48,180 bases of DNA from an uncultured Afifella sp. Lineage in GTDB: Bacteria; Pseudomonadota; Alphaproteobacteria; Rhizobiales; Afifellaceae. The notes beneath the pieces were generated by a model that worked only from the letters and a program-made list of their open reading frames with translations, was not told the DNA's origin and did not search any database. Every line of letters starts with the position of its first letter. Position 1 is the stretch's first letter. Positions 34,985-44,101 of this stretch are shown here, one piece after another. The stretch lies in the NCBI GenBank assembly GCA_947259045.1, contig CAMYKZ010000023.1, forward strand, positions 1 to 48,180, written 5' to 3'. Both the position numbers and the translations under genes were made by a program.

Positions 34985-35743
34985 ATGATCGAAGATCCGG
35001 TCTTTTATTATGTCGCGGTGCCGGCTGTGATCCTGGCCGGCCTTTCCAAAGGCGGTTTCGGCGGCGGCCTGGCGCTGCTCAGCGTGCCGTTCATGTCGCT
35101 GGTCATTTCACCGGTCCAGGCGGCGGCCATCATGCTGCCGATCCTGATTGTCATGGACATGATTGCCCTTATTGCCTGGCGTGGCGTCTATGACCGCCGC
35201 AGCCTGGCGATCCTGCTTCCGGCGGCGATCGCCGGCATCAGCCTCGGTTGGGCAACGGCGGCCTATGTGACGGCGACCCATGTCCGGCTGATTGTGGGAA
35301 CGGTCGCGCTGGCCTTCTGGATGGATTACATGTTTGGTCGCCGGGATGCATTGCGCCCGCGCGATCACAGTCCGCGCAAGGGTTGGTTCTGGGGCGCTGT
35401 TTCCGGTTTTACCAGTTTTGTCACCCATGCCGGCGGACCGCCGTTCCAGATGTATATGCTGCCGCTCCGGCTGGAGCCGAAAGTGCTGGCAGGAACCGGG
35501 ATCGCCTATTTTGCCACCGTCAACGCCATCAAGGTGGTGCCCTATCTGTTTCTGGGCCAGTTTTCGCCGGTCAATCTGATGACATCGGCGATCCTGTTGC
35601 CGCTGGCGCCCCTTGCGACGCTGGCCGGGGTGCGTCTGGTCAGGGTCGTTCCGCAGGCGCTGTTTTACCGGCTGACCTATTCGGTGGTGCTGATCATTGC
35701 GGTAAAACTGATCTGGGACGGATTGGCCGGATTGTCTGCCTGA
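34985..35743 (+). CDS. TauE/SafE family sulfite/anion exporter
   Basis: A 252-residue inner-membrane permease of the TauE/SafE (DUF81) family with about eight helices. It shows the N-terminal family sequence GLSKGGFGGGLALLSVP and the half-repeat sequence GFTSFVTHAGGPPFQMYMLP, which are the two conserved half-repeats. Members export sulfite or sulfoacetate or move other anions; the substrate is not evident. There is no clear ribosome-binding site; the region directly upstream is the 11-bp tandem repeat, so the start is the least certain part. Confidence 0.87.
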   Translation: MIEDPVFYYVAVPAVILAGLSKGGFGGGLALLSVPFMSLVISPVQAAAIMLPILIVMDMIALIAWRGVYDRRSLAILLPAAIAGISLGWATAAYVTATHVRLIVGTVALAFWMDYMFGRRDALRPRDHSPRKGWFWGAVSGFTSFVTHAGGPPFQMYMLPLRLEPKVLAGTGIAYFATVNAIKVVPYLFLGQFSPVNLMTSAILLPLAPLATLAGVRLVRVVPQALFYRLTYSVVLIIAVKLIWDGLAGLSA

Positions 35744-35818
35744 TAAACCTGATCGGCAAACCCTGTTGCAGATCGGCGCCGGTTCGGTTTTGATCTTTGA
35801 AAATATGGAGGATGCCCG

Positions 35819-37459
35819 ATGACCAGCCCCTATGAAACCGATCTGCCGCGCTCGCCGGCCAATTACCAGCCGCTGTCGCCGCTGGGCTTTCTGGAACGGT
35901 CAGCCTCGGTGTTTCCGGACCATCCGGCGATTGTCCATGGTGAACAGGCGATCAGCTATGCCACGTTTTACGCCCGGGCGCGCCGACTGGCCTCGGCGTT
36001 GAGCCGCCGGGGCATCGGCAAGGGTGACACAGTCTCCGTCATGCTGGCCAATACGCCGCCAATGCTTGAGGCCCATTACGGCGTACCGATGGCGGGAGCC
36101 GTGCTGCATTCCATCAACACGCGGCTCGATGCGGCGGTCATCGCTTTCCAGCTCGATCACAGCGACGCAAGGGTGGTGATTGTCGATCGCGAATTTTCCG
36201 GCGTGATGGGCGAGGCGCTGGAAATAGCCTCGGTAACGCCACTGAAGGTGGATTTTGACGATCCGAACTATCCCGATGATGCACCGTTCCCGAAGGGCGA
36301 TGCGATCGGATCACTGGATTATCAGGCGCTGGTGGGTGAGGGCGATGCCGACTTTGCCTGGCGCATGCCTGACGATGAGTGGGAGGCCATCAGCCTGAAT
36401 TACACATCCGGTACGACAGGCAATCCGAAAGGCGTGGTCTATCACCATCGCGGTGCGGCGATGATGGTCTACGGCAATGTCATTTCCGCCGGCATGGACC
36501 GGCACCCGGTCTATTTGTGGACATTGCCGATGTTTCACTGCAATGGCTGGTGTTTTCCCTGGTCCTTGTCGGTTGTCGCCGGAACCCATGTCTGTCTGCG
36601 CTGGGTGCGGCCCGGCGCCATGTACAATGCCATTGCCGATCATGGCGTGACCCATTTGTGCGGCGCACCGGTTGTGATGGCGGCGCTGCTGAATGCCCCT
36701 GAGACTGAAAAGCGGGCCTTTGACCATAAAGTGCAGTTCCTGACGGCAGCGGCGCCGCCGCCGGAGGCGGTGCTCGCCGGGATGGCGCAGGCCGGCTTCC
36801 AGGTCACACATCTTTACGGACTGACGGAAACCTACGGACCGGCGGTGGTCAATGAATGGAAAGCGGATTGGAACAGCTTGGACAGTGCCGGACAGGCGGC
36901 CCGCAAAGCGCGCCAGGGCGTACGCTACAGCGCGCTGGACGGACTTTCGGTGCGCGATCCGGAAACCATGCAGCCGGTACCCGATGACGGCGAGACGCTC
37001 GGCGAGGTGATGTTCCGCGGCAATATCGTCATGAAAGGTTATCTCAAGAACCCGGCGGCGACGTCGGAGGCCCTGGCCGGCGGCTGGTTCCATTCCGGCG
37101 ATCTGGGCGTCATGCACCCTGACGGTTACATCCAGCTGAAAGACCGGTCGAAGGACATCATCATATCCGGCGGCGAAAACATCTCCTCCATCGAGGTGGA
37201 GGATGTGCTCTACAAGCATCCCGCGGTTTCCGCTGTCGCGGTTGTCGCCAAACCGGATAAAAAATGGGGTGAGACGCCGTGCGCCTTTATCGAGTTGAAG
37301 CCGGGCGAAAAGGCAGGCGAAGACGACATCATCGCCTTCGCCCGCGAGCGCATGGCGCACTACAAATGCCCGCGCCATGTGGTGTTTGCCGAACTGCCGA
37401 AAACCTCGACCGGCAAGATCCAGAAGTTCGTGCTGCGTGAAATGGCAAAGGCGGATTAA
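35819..37459 (+). CDS. Acyl-CoA synthetase (AMP-forming)
   Basis: A 546-residue member of the AMP-dependent synthetase family, which activates a carboxylic acid with ATP and CoA. Motifs: P-loop YTSGTTGNPKGVVYHHRG, LYGLTETYGP, the hinge region HSGDLGVMHPDGYIQLKDRSKD, and the C-terminal lysine motif STGKIQKF. The sequence MFHCNGWCFPW is typical of the medium/long-chain AlkK/FadD-like clade. The ATG follows a GGAGGA sequence at 35807-35812. It stands alone, 75 bp after the TauE gene. The acid substrate cannot be read from sequence. Confidence 0.9.
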   Translation: MTSPYETDLPRSPANYQPLSPLGFLERSASVFPDHPAIVHGEQAISYATFYARARRLASALSRRGIGKGDTVSVMLANTPPMLEAHYGVPMAGAVLHSINTRLDAAVIAFQLDHSDARVVIVDREFSGVMGEALEIASVTPLKVDFDDPNYPDDAPFPKGDAIGSLDYQALVGEGDADFAWRMPDDEWEAISLNYTSGTTGNPKGVVYHHRGAAMMVYGNVISAGMDRHPVYLWTLPMFHCNGWCFPWSLSVVAGTHVCLRWVRPGAMYNAIADHGVTHLCGAPVVMAALLNAPETEKRAFDHKVQFLTAAAPPPEAVLAGMAQAGFQVTHLYGLTETYGPAVVNEWKADWNSLDSAGQAARKARQGVRYSALDGLSVRDPETMQPVPDDGETLGEVMFRGNIVMKGYLKNPAATSEALAGGWFHSGDLGVMHPDGYIQLKDRSKDIIISGGENISSIEVEDVLYKHPAVSAVAVVAKPDKKWGETPCAFIELKPGEKAGEDDIIAFARERMAHYKCPRHVVFAELPKTSTGKIQKFVLREMAKAD

Positions 37460-37576
37460 CCGTCAGAAAAACAGACTGACATCCCCCGGTCCGCCAACAG
37501 CGACAGGCTGCATGCGGTTTCTCAATGCCGGAATCCGGCAGGCGCCGGGTTGGCGCCCTCTTGTTGCCGACTGCTG

Positions 37577-37756
37577 CTAGTGCAGTGTTTCGACAGATTT
37601 CAAACGGGCGATTTCGTCCTTGATCTGCAATTTGCGTCGCTTGAGATCGGTGAGTTTCAAATCGTCCGCCCCAGGCAGGGTCTGGACATTTTCAATCTCT
37701 TTTTTCAACGCCGTATGGCGCCGCTCAAGCTCCGCAAGATGCGATTCGACCGACAT
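37577..37756 (-). CDS. YdcH family (DUF465) small coiled-coil protein
   Basis: A 59-residue protein: MSVESHLAELERRHTALKKEI, then GADDLKLTDLKRRKLQIKDEIARLK. This is the DUF465/YdcH pattern: two helices joined by a short turn with the L-K-x-x-K-L-x-x-K-D-E-I signature. A strong Shine-Dalgarno AGGAGG lies 5 bp ahead of the ATG. Function is unknown to me. It is divergent from a second, longer DUF465 gene across a 160-bp gap rich in inverted repeats. Confidence 0.88.
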   Translation of the reverse strand: MSVESHLAELERRHTALKKEIENVQTLPGADDLKLTDLKRRKLQIKDEIARLKSVETLH

Positions 37757-37776
37757 TCGCGCCTCCTAATTTGATC

Positions 37777-37834
37777 GTGACGTCGTGATTTTGTCACAGA
37801 ATATCGATTCTGTCGAATTTGTTGTGTGTACAAC
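37777..37834. promoter_or_regulatory. Cluster of inverted repeats between divergent YdcH-like genes
   Basis: Three inverted repeats lie in the divergent 160-bp gap: GTGAC-N11-GTCAC (37777-37797), CAGAAT-ATCG-ATTCTG (37797-37812) and GTTGT-GTGT-ACAAC (37821-37834). They are placed near the minus-strand start, so both genes could be controlled by shared operators. The repeats are visible; the role is inference. Confidence 0.4.
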
Positions 37835-37916
37835 CTTGGTAAACCGTAATTGCAGGCATCTTTCCGCAGGCGACCGGGCCATGGTATTATCTGGCTGGAA
37901 CCGATGTGGATTGCCA

Positions 37917-38141
37917 ATGACGGATAATGACGATGTTCTGAAGCCGGACCAGTTTGCCCTTCGTGCGCAACTGGCCGAACTGCGCCAGGAACACAGGGAT
38001 CTTGATATCACGATTGATGCCAGTCAGGAATCGGGCGGTGCCGATTTTCTGCAATTGCAGCGCCTGAAACGCAAGAAACTGGCCCTCAAGGACAGGATCG
38101 CAGCGCTGGAAGACAATCTGCTGCCCGATATCATCGCCTGA
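37917..38141 (+). CDS. YdcH family (DUF465) protein, second copy
   Basis: A 74-residue protein with a helix-turn-helix hairpin like its divergent neighbour: ALRAQLAELRQEHRDLDITIDAS, then GGADFLQLQRLKRKKLALKDRIAALEDNLLPDIIA. The L-K-x-K-K-L-x-L-K-D-x-I signature confirms DUF465. Compared with the 59-residue copy it has an N-terminal extension (MTDNDDVLKPDQF) and a longer C-terminus. Function unknown to me. It precedes purE by 72 bp on the same strand and may share its transcript. Confidence 0.85.
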   Translation: MTDNDDVLKPDQFALRAQLAELRQEHRDLDITIDASQESGGADFLQLQRLKRKKLALKDRIAALEDNLLPDIIA

Positions 38142-38213
38142 AAGTGTCGCATGCGGGTTGCCGAAGGCCGCCTTTCCGGTTAAACGCCGCCCCTCAATGC
38201 GGGGAATATTGTC

Positions 38214-38702
38214 GTGACCAAATCCGTTGCCATTGTCATGGGGAGCCAGTCAGACTGGTCCACCATGCGCCATGCCGCCGATATTCTGACATCATTGCAG
38301 ATCAGCCACGAGGCGCGGATCATTTCCGCGCATCGCACACCTGATCGCATGGTGGCGTTTGCCAAGGGCGCCCGCGATGAAGGATTCCAGGTGATAGTCG
38401 CCGGTGCCGGCGGCGCGGCCCATCTGCCGGGCATGATTGCATCGATGACAATATTGCCGGTGCTTGGCGTGCCGGTCGAATCCCGGGCGCTGAAGGGCCA
38501 TGACAGTCTCTTGTCCATCGTTCAGATGCCAGGCGGCATTCCAGTCGGCACCCTGGCGATTGGCAAGCCCGGGGCCATCAATGCGGGTCTGCTGGCCGCT
38601 TCCATATTGGCCAATAGCGACCAGGCGCTGGCAGACAGGCTTGTCGCCTGGCGCAGGGCCCAGACCGACGCCGTCGCCATCGCGCCGGAAGACGATGACT
38701 GA
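38214..38702 (+). CDS. purE: N5-carboxyaminoimidazole ribonucleotide mutase
   Basis: A 162-residue enzyme of purine synthesis that converts N5-CAIR to CAIR. It has the class I PurE sequence [21 protein letters not shown], then [14 protein letters not shown], and [18 protein letters not shown]. The final active-site region is [32 protein letters not shown] at 38214 is the start. Its end overlaps purK by 8 bp, so the two are translated together, as is common for purEK. Confidence 0.96.
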   Translation: MTKSVAIVMGSQSDWSTMRHAADILTSLQISHEARIISAHRTPDRMVAFAKGARDEGFQVIVAGAGGAAHLPGMIASMTILPVLGVPVESRALKGHDSLLSIVQMPGGIPVGTLAIGKPGAINAGLLAASILANSDQALADRLVAWRRAQTDAVAIAPEDDD

Positions 38703-39792
38703 GCCTCTGCCGCCGGGCGCGACGATCGGCATCCTCGGCGGTGGCCAGCTTGGCCGGATGCTGGCGGTGGCTGCGGCCGAACTCGGGCTCAAATGTCACA
38801 TCTTCTGTCCCGATCCGGCCAGTCCGGCTTTTGACGTCTCGGCAGCCCGGACGATTGCCGGTTATGACGACCGGGATGCGCTTGAGGCGTTTGTCCGCTC
38901 CGTCGATGCGGTGACCTATGAATTCGAGAATGTCGATCTGGCTGCCGCTGAACTGATTGCGGCAGCGAAACCGCTGAGGCCCGGCGCGAAAGCACTGGAG
39001 GTTTCGCAGGACCGGTTGACGGAAAAGCAGTTCCTGGCCGGCAAGAACATTCCCGTCGGCAGGTTTCTGGCCTTCGATCCGTTTGAACCTGACGACAAGA
39101 CGCTGGATCTGCTGTTTGAACGTCTCGGCGATCCGGTCGTCATGAAGACGCGCCGCTTCGGTTACGACGGCAAGGGCCAGGCGATATTGAAGAATGACGG
39201 CAGCGGTGCCGAAACGCTGTCCGCGTTCGCCGGGCAGGATGTCATCTTTGAGGCTTTTGTGCCGTTTACGCGTGAGGTTTCGATCATGGCCGTCCGGGGT
39301 GTCGGCGGCGAGGCGGCGACCTATGATGTGACGGAAAATGTGCACACCGACCATATTCTCGCAACCTCGACGGTGCCTGCCGATATCGACCCGGAAACCG
39401 CAAACGAGGCGCGCCGGATTGCCGGCGATATCCTCGACGGCCTGGATTATGTCGGCGTACTGGGCATCGAGTTCTTTGTCGTTGGTGACCATGACAGCGA
39501 AAGCCTGCTGGTCAACGAAATCGCGCCCCGGGTGCATAATTCCGGCCACTGGACACAGGATGGTTGTGCCGTGTCGCAATTCGAAAACCATATCCGGGCC
39601 GTTGCAGGCTGGCCGCTTGGAACCACGGACCGGCATGCCGACATGGTCATGACCAATCTCATCGGCCAGGATGCCGCGGACTGGCAGGCGCTGTGTGCCG
39701 ACCCGCAGGCCCGTCTGCATCTTTATGGCAAGGCTGAAATCAGGCCAGGCCGCAAGATGGGGCATGTCAACCGGATCACCCGCCAAACGTGA
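38695..39792 (+). CDS. purK: N5-carboxyaminoimidazole ribonucleotide synthase
   Basis: A 365-residue ATP-grasp enzyme that carboxylates AIR with bicarbonate and ATP, giving the substrate of PurE. It starts [23 protein letters not shown], with the nucleotide-binding GGGQLGRM. It then has [15 protein letters not shown], the ATP-grasp segment [32 protein letters not shown], and [19 protein letters not shown]. The ATG at 38695 lies inside the purE 3' end. All ATP-grasp motifs are intact. Confidence 0.96.
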   Translation: MTEPLPPGATIGILGGGQLGRMLAVAAAELGLKCHIFCPDPASPAFDVSAARTIAGYDDRDALEAFVRSVDAVTYEFENVDLAAAELIAAAKPLRPGAKALEVSQDRLTEKQFLAGKNIPVGRFLAFDPFEPDDKTLDLLFERLGDPVVMKTRRFGYDGKGQAILKNDGSGAETLSAFAGQDVIFEAFVPFTREVSIMAVRGVGGEAATYDVTENVHTDHILATSTVPADIDPETANEARRIAGDILDGLDYVGVLGIEFFVVGDHDSESLLVNEIAPRVHNSGHWTQDGCAVSQFENHIRAVAGWPLGTTDRHADMVMTNLIGQDAADWQALCADPQARLHLYGKAEIRPGRKMGHVNRITRQT

Positions 39793-39856
39793 TACGCTTG
39801 CGCGGCCTGCCGATATGTGGTGCAAGGCCCGCAACACTTCCTGCAGGACAGCAATC

Positions 39857-40420
39857 ATGAAAATCAGCGGAAACGATATCCGGACCGGCAATGTCATTGA
39901 ATACGACAAAACGCTGTGGGTTGCCGTCAAAACCCAGAAGGTCAAGCCCGGCAAGGGTCCGGCTTACAATCAGGTGGAACTGAAGAATATTATCGACGGA
40001 CGCAAACTCAACAACCGCTTCGGTTCAGATGAGCGGGTGGAACAGGCCCGGATCGAGCAGCGGGATTTCCAGTACCTTTATGCTGAGGCGGAACAGCTCG
40101 TTTTCATGGACAGCGACACCTATGAGCAGCTTGAACTGCAGGCGGATTTTGTCGGTGAGCGTGCGGCATTCCTGCAGGACGGCATGACCGTGACATTGGA
40201 TGTATACGAGGAGAAGCCGATCGGCATTTCGCTTCCCGACCAGGTGGTTTTGGAAGTCACCGAAACCGAACCGCATATCAAGGGCCAGACGGCATCCTCG
40301 TCCTACAAGCCTGCGATGATGGATAACGGGGTGCGGGTGATGGTGCCGCCTTTTATCAGTGTCGGCGAAAAGATCATCGTCGACACCAACGAAGTCGCCT
40401 ACGTCAAGCGGGCTGACTGA
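39857..40420 (+). CDS. efp: Translation elongation factor P
   Basis: A 187-residue three-domain protein that rescues ribosomes stalled at consecutive prolines. It begins [17 protein letters not shown], with the modification loop KPGKG (tip lysine about residue 33) and [16 protein letters not shown]. It ends with the C-terminal [22 protein letters not shown]. The lysine at the tip would be beta-lysylated by EpmA where that enzyme is present. The ATG at 39857 matches the family start. It lies 64 bp after purK and 6 bp before the inositol-monophosphatase-family gene. Confidence 0.96.
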   Translation: MKISGNDIRTGNVIEYDKTLWVAVKTQKVKPGKGPAYNQVELKNIIDGRKLNNRFGSDERVEQARIEQRDFQYLYAEAEQLVFMDSDTYEQLELQADFVGERAAFLQDGMTVTLDVYEEKPIGISLPDQVVLEVTETEPHIKGQTASSSYKPAMMDNGVRVMVPPFISVGEKIIVDTNEVAYVKRAD

Positions 40421-40426
40421 CGGCTT

Positions 40427-41212
40427 ATGGCGCGTTCTGCACTGATAAACGTCATGGTCGGGGCGGCCCGAAAGGCCGGACGATCGCTGGCGCGCGATTT
40501 CGGCGAAGTTGAAAAGCTTCAGGTTTCCCTCAAGGGACCGGCCGACTTCGTCTCATCCGCCGACCGAAAGGCGGAAGAAATCGTCCGCGAGGAACTCGAT
40601 CGTGCCCGGCCGGGCTACACCTTCCTTGGCGAAGAGAGCGGTGAGACAGAGGGAACGGACGGGCAGCATCGCTGGATCGTCGATCCGCTCGACGGCACGA
40701 CGAATTTTCTGCATGGCATACCGCTGTTTTCCATTTCGATCGCGCTTGAGCGGCAGGGCCGCCTGCAGGCGGCAATCGTATTCAACCCGATCACCGACGA
40801 ACTGTTCAGTGCAGAGCGCGGGGCCGGAGCCTTCCTCAACGATTACCGCATCCGTGTTTCGGCGCGGACGAGTATTGCAGAATCCGTTTTCGGCACTGCA
40901 ATGCCGGTTACGGGGCAGGGCGATCACGGCCAGTATCTGAAGGATCTGGCCAAGGTCATGGCTGCATCTGCCGGAGTGCGATGCTGTGGTTCGGCCGCGC
41001 TCGATCTCGCCTGGGTCGCCGCCGGCCGGTTTGACGCTTTCTGGAATCGCCGATTGGCGCCGTGGGATTTTGCAGCCGGCGCGCTGCTGGTGCGCGAGGC
41101 CGGCGGTTTTGTCAGTACGATTGCCGGTCGTGAAAAAACCATGGAAGCCGGAGATATTGTCGCGGGCAACGAAGCAATTCACCGCCATCTTGTCGGCCTG
41201 TTGAAGACGTAG
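40427..41212 (+). CDS. Inositol monophosphatase family protein
   Basis: A 261-residue metal-dependent phosphatase of the IMPase/SuhB family. The metal-binding motifs are present: GEESGETEG, WIVDPLDGTTNFLHG, and the C-terminal WDFAAGALLVREAGG. Substrates in the family include inositol monophosphate, NADP and 3'-phosphoadenosine; SuhB also acts in rRNA antitermination. I do not name it suhB because the distinction cannot be made here. It is 6 bp after efp, and 86 bp before the MotA-like gene. Confidence 0.9.
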   Translation: MARSALINVMVGAARKAGRSLARDFGEVEKLQVSLKGPADFVSSADRKAEEIVREELDRARPGYTFLGEESGETEGTDGQHRWIVDPLDGTTNFLHGIPLFSISIALERQGRLQAAIVFNPITDELFSAERGAGAFLNDYRIRVSARTSIAESVFGTAMPVTGQGDHGQYLKDLAKVMAASAGVRCCGSAALDLAWVAAGRFDAFWNRRLAPWDFAAGALLVREAGGFVSTIAGREKTMEAGDIVAGNEAIHRHLVGLLKT

Positions 41213-41298
41213 GCCTGCATTTGGCATAGTGGTTTTACTCTTGCGGCAAATCACGTAATAAAGCTGCAGGGTCAGGTAAGAAGGGTAGATTGAGGATA

Positions 41299-42336
41299 AT
41301 GGCGCGCGATTTCGATCCGTACAAATTGTCGAGCCCCCGCATCTTTCTTCTGAGGATGTTGATCTTTCTGGTCATAGCGGCCTTTATTCCATTGATCCTT
41401 TACCGACCGCTTTTTACCGCGTTTCTGGGCAACCCGCTTTTGAACGGGCTGATTATCATTGTGCTGCTGATCGGCGTGGTGCTTGCCTTTCGCAGTGTCT
41501 GGATCCTGATTCCGGAGGTGCGCTGGGTCAATTCCTTCCGCCGTCAGGAAATGGATCTGGACCAACCGATGCCGAGGCTGCTGGCGCCGATGGCGGCGCT
41601 TTTGCGCGACCGGGCCGATACCATGGCGCTATCGACATCGACATGGCGGTCGCTGCTGGAGTCGATTGCGACGCGGCTGGACGAAAATCGGGAAATATTG
41701 CGCTATCTGACGGGGCTGCTGGTTTTTCTCGGTCTTCTGGGCACGTTCTGGGGTCTGTTGACGACGGTCGCCGCGGTTGGCGAAACGATCCGCAACCTGG
41801 ATGTCGGTTCGGCTGATTCCACCGTTGTCTTTGAGGACCTGAAAACCGGGCTCGAAGCGCCGCTTGCCGGCATGTCGATCGCATTTTCGTCGTCCCTGTT
41901 CGGTCTTGCCGGTTCGCTGGTTCTTGGTTTTCTCGACCTGCAGACCGGGCAATCGCAAAACCGGTTTTATACCGAACTTGAAGACTGGCTCTCAACAATC
42001 ACCGATCTGGAAGATTTTGATTTTGACGAAGACGAAGAGGCCGGCAACACCGCCCAGGAAATCCACGCTTCGGTGGAACGGCTGGCGCGGACGATCCAGG
42101 AGGGCGGTTCCAACCGCGCGGCGACATCGGCCTTGTCCAATCTGGCTGAAGGCATTCAGGGGCTGGTCCAGCACATGCGGACCGAGCAACAGATGGTCCG
42201 CGAATGGGTGGAAGCCCAGGCGCATCAGCAGGAGACGCTCAATCTGACACTTGACCGGCTGGCCAACGTCACAGAAGCCCAGCTTCCGCCAGACCTGCTT
42301 GAACCCGAAACCGGCGAGTCCCGGCAGGAGGGATAG
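41299..42336 (+). CDS. MotA/TolQ-like membrane proton-channel protein
   Basis: A 345-residue inner-membrane protein with four predicted helices: residues about 15-36 and 45-70, then FLGLLGTFWGLLTTVAAV (about 145-165), and MSIAFSSSLFGLAGSLVLGFLD (about 195-222). The last two carry the MotA/TolQ/ExbB signature (LGTFWGLL; GMSIAFSSSLFGL). A large cytoplasmic loop lies between helices 2 and 3 and an acidic tail (EDFDFDEDEEAG) follows helix 4, then a coiled coil. The ATG at 41299 is used; GAGG lies upstream. It is followed by its OmpA/MotB partner 3 bp later. No flagellar genes are near, and the tail is too short for a Zorya ZorA protein. Confidence 0.85.
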   Translation: MARDFDPYKLSSPRIFLLRMLIFLVIAAFIPLILYRPLFTAFLGNPLLNGLIIIVLLIGVVLAFRSVWILIPEVRWVNSFRRQEMDLDQPMPRLLAPMAALLRDRADTMALSTSTWRSLLESIATRLDENREILRYLTGLLVFLGLLGTFWGLLTTVAAVGETIRNLDVGSADSTVVFEDLKTGLEAPLAGMSIAFSSSLFGLAGSLVLGFLDLQTGQSQNRFYTELEDWLSTITDLEDFDFDEDEEAGNTAQEIHASVERLARTIQEGGSNRAATSALSNLAEGIQGLVQHMRTEQQMVREWVEAQAHQQETLNLTLDRLANVTEAQLPPDLLEPETGESRQEG

Positions 42337-42339
42337 GCC

Positions 42340-43371
42340 ATGGCTCTCGGAAGGGCGCGCCGGCGCGATACCAGAACCGATTACTGGCCGGGCTTCGTCG
42401 ATGCCATGGCGACCTTGCTGCTGGTTTTCATATTCCTGCTGTCGGTGTTTTTCCTGGCGCAGTTCTTTCTCAGCCAGGAAATTTCCGGCAAGGACACGGT
42501 TCTCAACCGGCTCAACCTGCAGATCGCCGAATTGACGGAGCTGCTGGCGCTGGAGCGGGCCGGCAGCCGGGATCTCAACGAGACGCTGGCATCGCTGCAG
42601 GCCAACCTGTCGTCGGCAGAGGACGATCGGGACCGTTTACAGGGGCTTCTGGACAGCAATGCCGGTGTTGCCGATGCGGCGTCCGGCAGGATAGATCAGC
42701 TGGAGACCGGGCTCAGCGACGAGCGCAAGGTCAGCCAGCGCGCTCTGGCCCAAGTGGAACTGCTCAACCAGCAGATTTCGGCGCTGCGCCGGCAGATCGC
42801 CGGGCTGGAAGACGCCCTTGATGCGTCCGAAAATCGCGACCGGGAAAGCCAGACGAAAATCGCAGACCTCGGCCGGCGGCTGAATGTCGCGCTGGCGCAG
42901 CGGGTGCAGGAGCTTTCGCGGTACCGTTCGGATTTTTTCGGGCGGTTGCGCGAAATTCTGGCCGGGCGGTCCGATATCGAAATTGTCGGCGACCGTTTCG
43001 TGCTGCCGGCAGCGGTTCTGTTTCCCTCAGGAAGCGACAATATCAATGCGACCTTTGACGCTGAACTGGCGAAACTTGCGGAAGCCATTGTCCAGCTGGA
43101 AACGGAAATTCCCGAAGAGATCAACTGGGTCATCCGCGTCGACGGTCATACCGACAAGATTCCGACCAGCAGCGGCGGCAGGTTCCGCAGCAACTGGGAT
43201 CTGTCTGCCGCAAGGGCGATTGCCGTGGTGCGCAGTCTTATCGACAAAGGCGTTTCCGCCAATCGGCTGGTGGCGGCCGGATTTGGCGAGTTCAGTCCGC
43301 TCGACGACGGCGAAACAACGGACGCCTTTGCCCGCAACCGGCGCATCGAGCTGAAGCTGACACAGCAATAG
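42340..43371 (+). CDS. OmpA/MotB-like peptidoglycan-binding protein
   Basis: A 343-residue partner of the preceding MotA-like protein. One helix near the N-terminus (FVDAMATLLLVFIFLLSVFFLAQFF) carries the conserved Asp of MotB/TolR/ExbD-type proton channels. A long coiled coil follows (about residues 45-185, with NRLNLQIAELTELLALERAG and ALAQVELLNQQISALRRQI). An OmpA C-terminal domain begins near residue 200: RFVLPAAVLFPSGSDNI, VDGHTDKIP, SAARAIAVVRSL and NRRIELKL. The layout would anchor a proton-driven stator to peptidoglycan. The pair is conserved in Hyphomicrobiales but I know no assigned function. Confidence 0.87.
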   Translation: MALGRARRRDTRTDYWPGFVDAMATLLLVFIFLLSVFFLAQFFLSQEISGKDTVLNRLNLQIAELTELLALERAGSRDLNETLASLQANLSSAEDDRDRLQGLLDSNAGVADAASGRIDQLETGLSDERKVSQRALAQVELLNQQISALRRQIAGLEDALDASENRDRESQTKIADLGRRLNVALAQRVQELSRYRSDFFGRLREILAGRSDIEIVGDRFVLPAAVLFPSGSDNINATFDAELAKLAEAIVQLETEIPEEINWVIRVDGHTDKIPTSSGGRFRSNWDLSAARAIAVVRSLIDKGVSANRLVAAGFGEFSPLDDGETTDAFARNRRIELKLTQQ

Positions 43372-43416
43372 GGCCGTACTTGTGCCCAATCCGGCGGATA
43401 TGGCGAAGGCATAACT

Positions 43417-43440
43417 CTCCTGACACAAGGCTGTCAGGAG
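43417..43440. other. Perfect 9-bp inverted repeat (hairpin)
   Basis: CTCCTGACA (43417-43425) and TGTCAGGAG (43432-43440) pair perfectly with a 6-base loop, 45 bp after the OmpA/MotB-like stop. No T-run follows on the plus strand, so it may be a weak terminator, an mRNA 3' stabiliser, or an operator for the next gene. The rest of the 158-bp gap shows nothing clear. Confidence 0.5.
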
Positions 43441-43529
43441 ATCCGCCTTATCGACCCTCTTTGCATATTGCACATGCAGATTGTCGGGTTGAGATAGGCA
43501 TTCCGTAATGCCATGCAAAGGATGACGTC

Positions 43530-44069
43530 ATGCCTACCGGATCGAAACTCAACAAGACGCTGCGCGATTTCATCGACGCGCAATCGGTGTTTTTTGTCGC
43601 AACGGCGGCGCCTGACAGCAGGGTGAACCTTTCACCCAAGGGGCTTGATTCACTGCGGATTGTGGACGACCGGAAGATCGTCTGGCTGAACCTGACCGGA
43701 AGTGGCAATGAGACCGCTGCCCATTTGCTTGAACACCCCAGAATGACACTGATGTTTTGCGCCTTCGAAGGCGAAGCCCGTATTCTCAGGGTTTACGGCC
43801 AGGCAAGGACCACGCAGCCCGATCAACCGGAATGGCAGGATCTGCTTGCGATGTTTCCCGCCATGGCCGGTTCGCGGCAGATATTTGAGCTGGACATCGA
43901 CCTGGTTCAGACATCATGCGGAACAGGCGTGCCGTTGATGACCTTTGCCGGCCAGCGCGGGCCGTCGGAACTTTTGCCGTTCTATGACGAGATGGGCGTG
44001 GACGGGGTGAGAGACTATTGGAGCCGGAAAAACAGCGTCAGCCTCGATGGCAAGCCGACCGGCGTCTGA
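43530..44069 (+). CDS. Pyridoxamine 5'-phosphate oxidase-fold protein
   Basis: A 179-residue flavin-binding split-barrel (PNPOx-like) protein: FIDAQSVFFVATAAPDSRVNLSPKG near the N-terminus, then LNLTGSGNETAAHLLEHPRMTLMFCAFEG, RVYGQA, and QTSCGTGVP. These proteins bind FMN or F420 and act as oxidoreductases; this group is distinct from PdxH itself. AAGGA precedes the ATG at a proper distance. It stands alone and converges with the ABC exporter 32 bp downstream. Confidence 0.88.
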   Translation: MPTGSKLNKTLRDFIDAQSVFFVATAAPDSRVNLSPKGLDSLRIVDDRKIVWLNLTGSGNETAAHLLEHPRMTLMFCAFEGEARILRVYGQARTTQPDQPEWQDLLAMFPAMAGSRQIFELDIDLVQTSCGTGVPLMTFAGQRGPSELLPFYDEMGVDGVRDYWSRKNSVSLDGKPTGV

Positions 44070-44101
44070 CTGGCGAAGTGTTTCATACGTCCGGATTGGC
44101 G

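Noticed and set aside
38578..39954. 458-codon open frame antisense to purK
   Set aside because: It is the mirror of a G/C-rich gene with all ATP-grasp motifs on the plus strand; the antisense translation has no recognisable family.
41299..43371. Zorya-like anti-phage system
   Set aside because: The MotA-like/MotB-like pair recalls ZorA/ZorB, but the ZorA-like tail is short, no ZorC, ZorD or ZorE gene is near, and the neighbours are core genes (efp, IMPase). A housekeeping envelope role is more likely.
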